A stretch of 64,000 nucleotides of DNA, taken from NCBI GenBank assembly GCA_963815505.1, contig CAWFGU010000005.1, positions 62,001 through 126,000 on the forward strand, read 5' to 3'. This DNA comes from CAXBBB01 sp963815505 (GTDB lineage: Bacteria; Bacteroidota; Rhodothermia; Rhodothermales; BA12). The notes under the pieces are model-generated. The model was not told the origin of the DNA and searched no databases. It saw only the letters and a program-made list of their open reading frames with translations. Positions 1 to 8,029 of the stretch are shown here, one piece after another; the first letter of the stretch is position 1, and every line of letters starts with the position of its first letter. A program made the translations under genes and the position numbers.

Positions 1-2
1 CC

Positions 3-510
3 ATCGTGACCGTCGTCACCTTTACGCTGATCGGGGGAGGCGCTCAAGACTCCGACCCCACACCAGACGATGCCCTGATGCGCGACAAAACCAGTCGTAT
101 TTGACCGATGACAGCGTGTATGCAGAAACGGATCAGGGTGGAGCGACAGGGCTGGAGGTGACCAGATTTCGCGCTCGATCCGGGTAGCCGCGTCGTCGAA
201 GGCTCGGTTCAGAACACGGCCAGACGACGCGTTCGTCAATGTGCAGGTGGCGTTTCGATGATGGATTCACAGAGGAGAAAGCGTTGGCACCGTTCGGGAC
301 ACCGTTCCTGAGGTTTCGCCAGGGGAGACGTGGGTGTTCCGGATTCCAGTCGAAGCAACGGCATCGTCCGCCGAACTCGCTGACCTGACCGGGGGGCGTC
401 GCATCGCGACGGGGCGTATGGACGACCCCAACGTGACGCCGACGCAAGCCGGATACGATCGCAGCGCCGACCCAACGCCTGGGACGGCAGCTAAGCCGGG
501 TGGTAACTAA
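3..510 (+). pseudogene. Broken FxLYD-domain membrane protein (5' end outside window)
   Basis: Read in one frame only short peptides appear, but stitching frames gives a coherent protein. It has a hydrophobic segment (IVTVVTFTLIGGG), an acidic linker, then an FxLYD-like domain: LEVTRFRARSG, then RVVEGSVQNT, DDAFVNVQVAF and finally VSPGETWVFRIPV. The spacing of the G-S-V-x-N-T, V-x-V-x-F and P-G-E-T-W-x-F motifs fits that family. A proline/threonine-rich tail ends in TAA at 508-510. At least five frame changes (near 100, 186, 223, 259 and 283) and in-frame stops at 102-104, 185-187 and 259-261 interrupt it. The family is usually a small secreted or membrane-anchored protein of unknown role. Either the gene is dead or this contig end carries several indel errors. 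Confidence 0.6.
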
Positions 511-519
511 TCCAGCCGA

Positions 520-1566
520 TCAGCGCGCGTCCGGTTCGGGTCGGTAGGGACGGGCGCTCGTCCGCAAATCATCGAACGACGCGTTGAGGACGGGGAAACT
601 GCGCCAGTTGCGCAGGTCGAAGTGCCACCACTCGGCGGCCAAACTCGAGAAGCCGTTGGACCGCATCACGCGCTGGATCAGAGCGCGGTACCAGCGCTCT
701 TCGGACGTGCCGCCTGCGTAGTCGAGGTGGGCGCGCGGCGTGAACTCGTCGTAGTCGGACGGCAACGCGAGCTTCTCTCCCGTCGACAAGCGGTAGAGGC
801 CCACGTCGACTGCGGCTCCTCTGTTGTGGCGGCTACCGTCGGCGGGATTGGCGACGTAGAGTTTTTGGCTGCTGGGTGTCGCCTGCCAAAATGCCCAAGT
901 GACGGACCACGGACGGTAGGCGTCGTGGACGATCAGCCCGATGTCATGCTCGGCCAGTTCGCGCGCGGCTGCGGCGAGCGCGTCGGCTGCGGGCTTGCGA
1001 GCAAAGGCGCCTTCGAACGGATAGAGCGCGGCGCCCATGAAGTTGTCGTCGGTGGCGTAGCGCACGTCCAGCCTAACGCCGGGTATCGTCGATAGGTCGA
1101 CCAGTTCGTCTGCTCCACCACGCGCGACGAAGCCGGGAGGTGTGACGCTGCCTGCCTCATGCAAAATCTGATCGACTGGCCGAACCGGATCGATCCGAAA
1201 CACATCGCCGTCGGCGGGGCCGATGGGGCGGCGGCCCATGCGGTTGCGCCCGTAGAGCGCCATCGCACGACCATTGGCCAGCGTGAAGGTGAGGGTGTCG
1301 CCGAGCGAGCTTAGGTCGCGGATGTAGAAGGTGCGCGTATCGTTGGTGTCCGATCCGAGCGGCTCCAAACGACGCGTCGACGGGCCGAAGCGGACGTAGG
1401 CGCGGCCGTTTCGCTCGAAGACGATAGCTTCGCGCTCGGCGGGGCCATAATGTCCCATCAGCGCTGCAACGTCGGGGCGGGGCGAGTCCGGCGGAGTGTC
1501 GGCTGTCTGTGCCAGAGTCGGGAGGGGGAGGAGGAAGAGCGCGAGCAGAGTGATCAGCTTAACCAT
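520..1566 (-). CDS. VanX-like D-alanyl-D-alanine dipeptidase (peptidase M15D) with extra N-terminal domain
   Basis: A secreted zinc dipeptidase of 348 residues that would cleave D-Ala-D-Ala or related peptidoglycan dipeptides in the periplasm. The C-terminal ~210 residues hold the M15D signature: the S-R-H-N-x-G-x-A-V-D zinc motif (SRHNRGAAVD) and the E-W-W-H-F motif that supplies the catalytic Glu and last His. The first ~20 residues are a signal peptide ending in LPTLAQ. Residues ~30-120 form a separate beta-rich segment resembling the lipocalin-like tails of serine beta-lactamase-family proteins, which simple VanX enzymes lack. I chose the ATG at 1566 because it starts the signal peptide and has GGAG six bases upstream; a start at 1599 would add a non-signal leader. 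It overlaps the end of the small membrane gene upstream. No van resistance genes are nearby, so a role in wall recycling is more likely. Confidence 0.85.
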   Translation of the reverse strand: MVKLITLLALFLLPLPTLAQTADTPPDSPRPDVAALMGHYGPAEREAIVFERNGRAYVRFGPSTRRLEPLGSDTNDTRTFYIRDLSSLGDTLTFTLANGRAMALYGRNRMGRRPIGPADGDVFRIDPVRPVDQILHEAGSVTPPGFVARGGADELVDLSTIPGVRLDVRYATDDNFMGAALYPFEGAFARKPAADALAAAARELAEHDIGLIVHDAYRPWSVTWAFWQATPSSQKLYVANPADGSRHNRGAAVDVGLYRLSTGEKLALPSDYDEFTPRAHLDYAGGTSEERWYRALIQRVMRSNGFSSLAAEWWHFDLRNWRSFPVLNASFDDLRTSARPYRPEPDAR

Positions 1567-1741
1567 CGGTGACTCCAAATCCGCGAACGGCGTCACCACT
1601 GCCCGAACGCACGCTATCGGCCTCTATCTGGTCGACATTGGCAATGGCCATATCGCGTAGATAGACGACCGAGAAGATGGCGGTCCCCAAGATGAGCACC
1701 AAGCAGATCACCGTGAACAGGCGCGACTGGGTACGGCTCAT
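1559..1741 (-). CDS. Small single-pass membrane protein
   Basis: About 60 residues beginning MSRTQSRLF, followed by one strong transmembrane helix (VICLVLILGTAIFSVVYL) and an acidic C-terminal tail. The start at 1741 has GGGAAAGG just upstream. A start further out (1753 or 1816) would add only a proline-rich leader. Its last codons overlap the start of the VanX-like gene by 8 bp, which suggests translational coupling and one transcript. No family recognised. Function unknown; it could be a small membrane partner of the secreted dipeptidase, but only the gene order supports that. Confidence 0.5.
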   Translation of the reverse strand: MSRTQSRLFTVICLVLILGTAIFSVVYLRDMAIANVDQIEADSVRSGSGDAVRGFGVTDG

Positions 1742-1888
1742 CGCCTTTCCCATTGGGGGCGGCGTCGGACCGGTGGGCGGGGGAGTGGGGCGTCGGTGGA
1801 GGGGAGTCTCGGGCATACGGACGGAGAGGCGGTGGGATGGGCACGCCGGAGCGCGCGGCGCGTTAGGCAGGCGAACCTACTCTGCACC

Positions 1889-2770
1889 ATGCTACCGTAC
1901 CATCACCCCGCCCTCGTGGTTGCCGACACTGGCCCGGATTACGCGCTTCTCGAAACAGCGAACGGCATGAAGAAAGAGCGCTGGACCGATGTAACGCTCG
2001 TTCGCCCCGACCCCCAAGTGATCTGGGACCTGGACCGCACCGATTGGTCGCCCTACGATGGCCTCTACAATCGCAGCGGGACGGGAGGTGGCGAGTGGTC
2101 GTTTGCGCGCGATCTGCCCGAGTCGTGGATGATGCGCTGGGGAAATGTGACGCTCAAAGTCCAGCCGACCGGATTTAAGCACACCGGCGTCTTCCCCGAG
2201 CAGGCCGCCAACTGGCAGTGGATGACCGATCAACTGCGCGCCTACGGCAAACCGGCGCGTGTGCTCAACCTGTTCGGGTACACGGGCGCGGCGAGCGTAG
2301 TACTCGCATCCGAAGGCGCCAGCGTGTCCCACGTCGATGCAGCCAAAGGCATGGTGAACTGGTGCCGCGACAACGCGCGCCTGTCCGGCCTCGAGGATGC
2401 GCCGATTCGCTACCTCGTCGACGACTGCGTCAAGTTCGTCCAGCGCGAGTTGCGTCGGGGCAACCGGTACGACGCGATCCTGCTCGATCCTCCCGTCTTC
2501 GGACGCGGCGCGGGCAAGGAGATGTGGAAGATCGAGCAGCACCTGTGGCCACTGCTCAACGACTGCCGCGCGCTGCTGTCCGATGATCCCTGCTTCTTCC
2601 TGCTCAACACCTACACGGCCAGCCTCAGCCCTGCCGTTGTGGGCAACCTACTGGGCTCGACGCTAGACGGATTGGGCGGCCGCCTCACTGTGGGCGAGTT
2701 GGGCCTCAACGCGGAGCGCGAAGGGCGCGTGCTGCCCTGCGGAGTGTTCGGACGATGGGAGCGGGCCTAG
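1889..2770 (+). CDS. Class I SAM-dependent methyltransferase, RlmI/RlmK-like
   Basis: A 293-residue cytosolic methyltransferase related to the large-subunit rRNA cytosine methyltransferases. The SAM site is seen as VLNLFGYTGAASVVLASEGA (motif I, residues ~125-145), HVDAAKGMVNWCRDN (acidic residue of motif II, then the conserved W-x-x-x-N) and the catalytic-region motif LLDPPVFGRG. The N-terminal ~100 residues replace the usual PUA domain, so this is a shorter subgroup sometimes called SAM-dependent methyltransferase family PF10672. The ATG at 1889 is chosen because residues before it are low-complexity and lie in the gap to the divergent small membrane gene. It converges with the next gene, stop to stop, 7 bp apart. 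The exact RNA target cannot be read from sequence. Confidence 0.85.
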   Translation: MLPYHHPALVVADTGPDYALLETANGMKKERWTDVTLVRPDPQVIWDLDRTDWSPYDGLYNRSGTGGGEWSFARDLPESWMMRWGNVTLKVQPTGFKHTGVFPEQAANWQWMTDQLRAYGKPARVLNLFGYTGAASVVLASEGASVSHVDAAKGMVNWCRDNARLSGLEDAPIRYLVDDCVKFVQRELRRGNRYDAILLDPPVFGRGAGKEMWKIEQHLWPLLNDCRALLSDDPCFFLLNTYTASLSPAVVGNLLGSTLDGLGGRLTVGELGLNAEREGRVLPCGVFGRWERA

Positions 2771-2777
2771 CCTCTCC

Positions 2778-3218
2778 TTACACCCACGCGCTGCCGACTC
2801 CGACTGCCATGCCAATAACGATCAAGACGACCCCCAGAATGCGGAGGATCCGTATAGAGCGGCGAACTCCAAACATACCAACGGTTTCCGGTGTGGCGAA
2901 GGGAAGCGCGTAGACCAGAGCGCCTGTCGCTATGGTGATGACGCCTACACAAAGCAGCAACAGCGACTCGGAGACCGCTCCCATCCCGGCGAGTATGGCA
3001 AGCGGAATCAGCAGTAACGACAGGCCGAGTATCCAGATCAAGAACGAGCGGGCGTAGCGCTGCGTCAGGACAGCAAACTCGCGCAACTCGTCAATGTGTT
3101 CGGGCAGCACGTGGACGGTTTGGGTGCCGTTCGGCGCGCCGAATCTATCCGTACTCGGCAGGACGATGGCAACGGCGCGCTCGTTGCGCGTGCCGGTCCA
3201 GAGGCATAAGGGTTTCAT
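2778..3218 (-). CDS. Multi-pass membrane protein of unknown function
   Basis: 146 residues. A soluble N-terminal ~65 residues (contains ELREFAVLTQRYARSF) is followed by four hydrophobic stretches at about residues 58-77, 82-103, 104-115 and 126-146, so three or four helices with a very short tail. No motif recognised. It starts 10 bp after the stop of the phosphodiester glycosidase gene on the same strand, so the two are probably co-transcribed. Confidence 0.55.
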   Translation of the reverse strand: MKPLCLWTGTRNERAVAIVLPSTDRFGAPNGTQTVHVLPEHIDELREFAVLTQRYARSFLIWILGLSLLLIPLAILAGMGAVSESLLLLCVGVITIATGALVYALPFATPETVGMFGVRRSIRILRILGVVLIVIGMAVGVGSAWV

Positions 3219-3228
3219 CAGTCGAGAG

Positions 3229-4155
3229 TCAGTCGCAAAAGGCCACGAGCGCCGAATACACCTCGCGCTGCACGTCGTAGCCAGTCGGCAGGTTGAGGCG
3301 GTCGCGTCCTACGACGAACGTCGAGCTTCCGCCGCCGTCTAGGTTGAGCGCGTCTACGGCTCCGGCTTCGATCAGGATACGCCCCAACTCGCTCAGACTG
3401 ACGCCTCGGCTGATGTCTTGCCGCCCATCGACGACGACCAATAGAGTGCTGCCATCTGCCGTTCGTCCAATCGCCGTTCGGGGGTGGACGCCAGGAATCG
3501 AGCCGCCGCCAAAGCCCTCTTCCAGCGCCGTAACGCGCAACCGCCCGTCGCGAACCAGCATCGGACCTGCGGATACGGCGGACCGGGGTGACCAGATGGG
3601 TGCGGATGAAGCCAGTTCATCGGGCGACGACAATAGGCGCAGTGTGCCGCTTGAAGAGGCGGCCCACCCAAACGAAGGCGTTCCGTCCGCATCCCAGCCG
3701 ACTGAAGCCCGCGGCACGGCCTCGCCCGGCAGTCCGGCGTTGGTGGCGTCGGATGTGGAGTCGAGCACCTGCCCGTCCGTCACGATCAGGCCGACCGAGT
3801 AGGACGGGACGGCCCTCATCGAGAAGTAGCCGGCGTTGACCGACGCGCAGGCACCCGGCATCGCGGCGAAGTCAGTCGTTGGGCTTCGGCGGTCCGACGT
3901 GTCGGGCGAGACGTGCGCTTCTACGCGCGCTCCGGGTGGCAGGCGGAGCAGCCACGCGCGCACCTGAGGCGATTCGGAGCGGCCCTGCCACACGGACCAG
4001 TCGCGCGGAAGCGGACGGTCGAGCGTGTCGACGGGTGTCCACGTGAGCAGACTGCTTTCCAGTTGGTAGGGCGTGTAACCGGTCGCGCATCCGCCGATCA
4101 GCAGCCCCAGCACTATCAGGAGGGGACCGAAGCTTCGGCCGTGTTTTTGCGACAC
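3229..4155 (-). CDS. Phosphodiester glycosidase (NAGPA/DUF2233-like) lipoprotein
   Basis: A predicted exported enzyme of about 308 residues. The family signature is clear: SVNAGYFSM near residue 120, IPGVHPRTAIGRTADG, VVDGRQ, and NLDGGGSSTFVV near the C-terminus. Members hydrolyse phosphodiester-linked sugars, as in the human uncovering enzyme, and some bacterial members act on exopolysaccharide. The GTG at 4155 gives a textbook lipoprotein signal (short basic start, hydrophobic stretch, then LLIGGC), so I prefer it. The upstream in-frame ATG at 4218 would add 21 residues and would overlap the start codon of the divergent DUF4097 gene. Neither start has a clear Shine-Dalgarno. Co-oriented with the membrane protein 10 bp downstream. 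Confidence 0.8.
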   Translation of the reverse strand: MSQKHGRSFGPLLIVLGLLIGGCATGYTPYQLESSLLTWTPVDTLDRPLPRDWSVWQGRSESPQVRAWLLRLPPGARVEAHVSPDTSDRRSPTTDFAAMPGACASVNAGYFSMRAVPSYSVGLIVTDGQVLDSTSDATNAGLPGEAVPRASVGWDADGTPSFGWAASSSGTLRLLSSPDELASSAPIWSPRSAVSAGPMLVRDGRLRVTALEEGFGGGSIPGVHPRTAIGRTADGSTLLVVVDGRQDISRGVSLSELGRILIEAGAVDALNLDGGGSSTFVVGRDRLNLPTGYDVQREVYSALVAFCD

Positions 4156-4216
4156 ATCGGCGTAACTACGGACCGAGCGTTCCGTAGCCTCTACCACGAC
4201 TTGATCTGCATTCGAC

Positions 4217-5179
4217 ATGACCAAACCTACGCACGCGCCGCTGCTGCTCGCCGCCCTTTTTTTGTTTGCCGTACCCTCGTCGAACGCCGCTACCGCTTCT
4301 ACTCTTGGCACCGGCGTATGCAGCGCTGCCGATGACTGGCGCGACATTACCGATACGGTCCGGCGCTCGTTCGACGTGCGGCCCGGCGGAATGCTCGAAC
4401 TCGAACTCGACCGTGGCAACATCGACGTGAAGCGCGGGGAGGACACTCTCGTCAGGATCGAAGTCGTGCGCCGTGCCAAGGTGTCGCGCAACGTCACAGC
4501 CAAACAGGTCTGGGACCTGCACGACCTCGACATCAGCGAGCGCCGCGGCGACGTATCGATTCGCTCCTCTTGGGACAGCGGCGACAGCGGCAGCGGATGG
4601 ATGCCGCGCAGCCGCAACCGCATCTGGGACGAGTTGAACGTCGACGTGACGGTCTTCGTGCCGCGCGCGTTCAACGTCACGTTCCGGACGGCGGCAGGCA
4701 ACGTCGCCGTGTCCGACATCGACGGAGAGGTCGGGGGGCGCTCGGGTGCGGGCAATGTCGTGTTCTCTGACATAGACGGCATGGTGGACATCTATACCGG
4801 CTCGGGTAACGTCCAGGTCGACCGCATCGAAGGAGATGTGCGCATCAACACGGGAGCAGGCAATGTCGAGATCGAGCGCGTGCTCGGTCAGGTGACAGCC
4901 AAGACCGGCGCGGGCAACGTGTCCGGCTACTTCCCTCGCGCGACCGGTGCTCCGATCAGCCTGACGACCGGCGCGGGTAACGTGACGGCCGTCGTGCGCA
5001 GCGGAGTCGGCTTCGACGTGGAGGCGCGCACCGGCATCGGCAGTGCATCTACGCAGTATGGCAACATGGACGTGAGCGATGGCATGATGGGCGGCCGCTT
5101 TGCAGGGCGCATCAACGGCGGCGGCCCACTCCTCGCCCTGAGGACCGGAATCGGCAACGTAGAATTGAAGAGGCGCTGA
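4217..5179 (+). CDS. DUF4097-like beta-helix surface or periplasmic protein
   Basis: 320 residues with a Sec signal peptide (MTKPTHAPLLLAALFLFAVP, then SSNAA). The mature part is dominated by short repeated strands of the type G-x-G-N-V: AAGNVAVSD, GAGNVVFSD, GSGNVQVDR, GAGNVEIER, GAGNVSG, GAGNVTAV and GIGNVELKRR. That is the hallmark of DUF4097/DUF2807 right-handed beta-helix adhesin-like proteins. Function of the family is not established; members often sit with regulators or envelope genes. The gene is divergent from the phosphodiester glycosidase, and its ATG lies on the CATG palindrome shared with that gene's possible upstream start. Confidence 0.75.
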   Translation: MTKPTHAPLLLAALFLFAVPSSNAATASTLGTGVCSAADDWRDITDTVRRSFDVRPGGMLELELDRGNIDVKRGEDTLVRIEVVRRAKVSRNVTAKQVWDLHDLDISERRGDVSIRSSWDSGDSGSGWMPRSRNRIWDELNVDVTVFVPRAFNVTFRTAAGNVAVSDIDGEVGGRSGAGNVVFSDIDGMVDIYTGSGNVQVDRIEGDVRINTGAGNVEIERVLGQVTAKTGAGNVSGYFPRATGAPISLTTGAGNVTAVVRSGVGFDVEARTGIGSASTQYGNMDVSDGMMGGRFAGRINGGGPLLALRTGIGNVELKRR

Positions 5180-5271
5180 TCCAGAATTGGCGTGTCTTCG
5201 AGCCTCATCGTGATCTCAGCGGGTCGATATTTCCATCTCGTCAGAGAACAGCAGGGCCAGGAAGCGGTTAC

Positions 5272-5284
5272 TTAACATCGTTAA
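5272..5284. promoter_or_regulatory. Operator-like palindrome TTAAC-N3-GTTAA before the TetR gene
   Basis: A perfect inverted repeat (TTAAC ATC GTTAA) ends 18 bp before the GTG start of the TetR-type regulator. It sits inside a slightly longer imperfect repeat, GGTTA...TAACC at 5266-5286. AT-rich palindromes at this position are typical autoregulatory sites of TetR-family fatty-acid regulators. No second copy is visible just before the acyl-CoA synthetase or the dehydrogenase, so control of those would be through read-through from this promoter. Confidence 0.45.
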
Positions 5285-5302
5285 CCTGATCCGATCCGCT
5301 CT

Positions 5303-5917
5303 GTGTCCACTCCTCCCGAAGAATCCGCTGCCGATCTGCGCGAGTCGATTCTGGACGCGGCGAACGAGTTGCTGCTCGACGCGGGATACGCGGGTATCAC
5401 GATGCGCAAAATCGCCGATCGCATCGGCTATTCGGCGACGAGCATCTACCTCCACTTCGCGAGCAAGGATGCTCTGCTTCACGCGCTGATCGAGCGCGGC
5501 TACAATCTGCTGCATGGCGCGATGCACCGCGTCGCTGCCGAGATCGACGATCCGATTGAGCGCATCGAAGCGCTGTGCCGATGCTACGTCCGCTTCGGCC
5601 TGGACCACCCCTCCTACTATGAGGTGATGTTCATGCTGCACCCGCGGTTTATGGAGCGTTATCCAGCCGACAAGTACCGCGAAGCGCGCCGCAACATGGA
5701 CGCTTTCGCCCAGACGCTCGTCGAGGCCCAACGCGCTGGCATGGCGCAGGTGTCCGACCTCCGCGCCGGAGCCAACGCGATCTGGGCGATGCTGCACGGC
5801 GTCGTCTCGCTCCTCATCGCTCGCCGCATGGACGTGCGCGTCGACCGCGATGCGCTGATCGACACGTCCATACGCGGCGTCGTTCGTTCCATCGCGCCCA
5901 CTGCTGCCCTCGCCTGA
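5303..5917 (+). CDS. TetR/AcrR-family transcriptional regulator, probably of fatty-acid genes
   Basis: 204 residues. The N-terminal TetR DNA-binding domain is clear: RESILDAANELLLDAG, then GITMRKIADRIG (helix-turn-helix) and TSIYLHFASKDALL. The C-terminal ligand domain (residues ~75-195) is all helical and resembles the WHG-type subgroup. The start codon is GTG at 5303. Twenty-two bases downstream begins a long-chain acyl-CoA synthetase and then an acyl-CoA dehydrogenase on the same strand. A role as an acyl-CoA-responsive repressor of beta-oxidation, like the functional FadR proteins of Bacillus and Thermus, is inferred from this context. A palindrome lies just upstream of the gene. Confidence 0.85.
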   Translation: MSTPPEESAADLRESILDAANELLLDAGYAGITMRKIADRIGYSATSIYLHFASKDALLHALIERGYNLLHGAMHRVAAEIDDPIERIEALCRCYVRFGLDHPSYYEVMFMLHPRFMERYPADKYREARRNMDAFAQTLVEAQRAGMAQVSDLRAGANAIWAMLHGVVSLLIARRMDVRVDRDALIDTSIRGVVRSIAPTAALA

Positions 5918-5939
5918 CTTTCTCATCCTACCTACATCC

Positions 5940-7853
5940 ATGACGCACGGCCCGATTCACACCGCACCTTCCGGCACCGGTACCCTCACGCTTGGCAAGA
6001 CGCTGCCGGACCTGATGTACGACGCGCTCGAACGGGGCGACATGGACCGCTTCATGAACCAGCCGCTTCCGGGAGGTGGGTGGCGGCACGTGTCAATTTC
6101 CGAGTTTCGCGATGCGAGCGAGGAGATTGCGCTGGGGCTGGCGGCGCGCGGTATCACGCGAGGCGAGCGGGCGGCGGTCTTCATGGAGAGCGACCTGCAC
6201 TTCGCCCTCGCCGATATGGGATGTCTCATTGCGGGCGTCATAAACGCGCCGATCTACCTGACGCACGGTGGCGAGGCGGTTCGCTTTGTGATCGAGCACT
6301 CGGAAGCTGCGGTCCTGTTCGTATCGGACGCAGAGGGGCTGGAAAAGACGATCCCGCTGCTCGAAGGCACGAACGTGCGGATGGTAGTCGTCGCCGACGA
6401 TGAGGCTGATCTGTCAGGCGTGCCGGACAGCGTCGAGGGGCTGACGATAGGCTCGCTGCGCGCAGCTGGAAGGGCTTCCCGTGCGTCGGGAGGCGGAGGC
6501 GTTGAGGCGTTGCTCGAGCAGATCGACCCCACGGATCTGGCGACGCTCATCTACACATCGGGCACGACGGGCACGCCCAAAGGCGTCATGCTTACGCACC
6601 AGAACATATCGTCCAACGGACTGGCCGCCGTGTCCGGTCTGGGCTGGTCTATGGACGAGAAAGGCAGCGTATCGCTCTCGTTCCTGCCGATGACGCACAT
6701 CTTCCAGCGCACGATGCATTACTGCCAGATGGCCTGTCGGCTCGAAACGTACTTCTGCTCGCCCGAGCAGGTCGGCGAGATGGTGCGGACGATCCATCCG
6801 ACTTCGTTCGCGACCGTCCCACGCGTGCTCGAAAAGGTGTACACGCGCATCCTCGAGAAAGCCGAGTCGCTGAGCGGCGCCAAGCGCACGCTGTTCGACT
6901 GGTCGATGGGACTCGCCAGGCGCTACGAACTGGGTACCAAGCCTACCGGGTTCTATGCCCTTCAACTGGCAGTCGCCAACAAACTCGTATTCAGCAAGTG
7001 GCGCGAGGCGCTGGGTGGGCGCGTCGGTCATCTCATCGTCGGCGGCGCGGCGCTGAGTCCCGAACTGGCTAACATCTTCGGCGCGGCAGGTGTGTCGCTG
7101 ATTCAGGGCTACGGGCTGACCGAGACGAGTCCGATCATCACGTTCAACCGCCCGGAGCGCAACCGAGCAGGTTCGGTCGGCGATCCGTTGATGGGCGTCG
7201 AGGTTGCGATTGCCGACGACGGCGAGATCATCACGCGCGGCCCGCACGTCATGCAGGGCTACTACAAACGACCCGAGCGGACGGCCGAAGTGCTCACCGA
7301 CGACGGCTGGTTCCTGACCGGCGACATCGGTGAGTTCACCAAGGAAGGCCACCTCCGCATCACGGACCGCAAGAAAGACCTCTTCAAGCTGTCGACCGGC
7401 AAGTACGTCACGCCCGCGCCGATCGAAAGCATTCTGACGGCGCAGCCTCTGATCGAGCAGGCCGTCGTAGTTGGCGTGGGGCACAAGTTCACCACTGCGC
7501 TCGTCTTCCCTGACGAGGCCGTCGTCCGCGTATTCGCCGATCGGTTCGGCGAGGCGGACAAGCCGCTTGATGCGCTGCTCACAGACGACCGCGTGGTCGA
7601 CCGCTTCCGCGAGTTGATTCAGGAGGCCAACGCAGGGCACGACAGTTGGACGCAGATCAAGCGCTTCCGCTTCGTGACCGGCGGTCTGAGCATCGAAGAA
7701 GGCCTGCTCACACCGACGCTCAAAGTCAAACGCTCCGCCGTCCGCGACCGCTTCTCGTCCGACATCGACGCGCTCTACGACGACAAAGACAAAGGCACGA
7801 TCACCGTCGACGTAGCCTCGCCCGCCGTCCGGGCTGCTGCCGTGGCTGCGTGA
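5940..7853 (+). CDS. Long-chain acyl-CoA synthetase (AMP-binding)
   Basis: 637 residues. Activates long-chain fatty acids to acyl-CoA through an acyl-adenylate, the entry step to beta-oxidation and lipid remodelling. The phosphate-binding loop LIYTSGTTGTPKG is at ~residue 203, the adenylate motif GYGLTETSP at ~390, and the hinge and C-terminal A8 motif WFLTGDIGEF...ITDRKKDLFKLSTGKYV at ~455-495. Length and the K-D-L-F-K-L-S-x-G-K-Y pattern match the long-chain (FadD15-like) branch rather than acetyl-CoA synthetase. No transmembrane segment is visible; the enzyme is cytosolic or peripheral. Probably in one transcript with the TetR gene before it and the acyl-CoA dehydrogenase after it, although a repeat element sits in the 176-bp gap to the latter. 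Confidence 0.93.
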   Translation: MTHGPIHTAPSGTGTLTLGKTLPDLMYDALERGDMDRFMNQPLPGGGWRHVSISEFRDASEEIALGLAARGITRGERAAVFMESDLHFALADMGCLIAGVINAPIYLTHGGEAVRFVIEHSEAAVLFVSDAEGLEKTIPLLEGTNVRMVVVADDEADLSGVPDSVEGLTIGSLRAAGRASRASGGGGVEALLEQIDPTDLATLIYTSGTTGTPKGVMLTHQNISSNGLAAVSGLGWSMDEKGSVSLSFLPMTHIFQRTMHYCQMACRLETYFCSPEQVGEMVRTIHPTSFATVPRVLEKVYTRILEKAESLSGAKRTLFDWSMGLARRYELGTKPTGFYALQLAVANKLVFSKWREALGGRVGHLIVGGAALSPELANIFGAAGVSLIQGYGLTETSPIITFNRPERNRAGSVGDPLMGVEVAIADDGEIITRGPHVMQGYYKRPERTAEVLTDDGWFLTGDIGEFTKEGHLRITDRKKDLFKLSTGKYVTPAPIESILTAQPLIEQAVVVGVGHKFTTALVFPDEAVVRVFADRFGEADKPLDALLTDDRVVDRFRELIQEANAGHDSWTQIKRFRFVTGGLSIEEGLLTPTLKVKRSAVRDRFSSDIDALYDDKDKGTITVDVASPAVRAAAVAA

Positions 7854-7876
7854 CGCATCGGCATCATTCCTCTCGT

Positions 7877-7960
7877 GTGATCCTGAGCGAAGTCGAGGGA
7901 TTCCCGAATCAAGCGGCGAAATGAGCCTTCGGGGATCGCTCGACAGGCTCGGGACGATAC
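7877..7960. repeat. Palindromic interspersed repeat (first of two copies)
   Basis: An imperfect inverted repeat of about 84 bp. The left arm (gtgatcctgagcgaagtcga) and the reverse complement of the right arm (gtatcgtcccgagcctgtcg) agree at most positions. A related copy with the same arms lies at 55439-55519. Elements of this kind, whose translation reads VILSEVEG or PEPVE, are scattered through many GC-rich bacterial genomes. Here it fills the gap between acyl-CoA synthetase and acyl-CoA dehydrogenase and could fold in the mRNA. Confidence 0.6.
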
Positions 7961-8029
7961 AGAGAAAGCACCGACTGACTAGGCCGTCGTGGCCTCCACC
8001 ACCTCACCTCACAACTCGACACCAATACA

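Noticed and set aside
622..1095. 157-residue reading frame on the plus strand
   Set aside because: It is antisense to the VanX-like gene, which has full catalytic motifs; GC-rich coding DNA produces such long shadow frames.
520..1566. Vancomycin resistance cassette
   Set aside because: Only a VanX-like dipeptidase is present, with no vanA/vanH-type ligase or dehydrogenase nearby, so a wall-recycling role is more likely.
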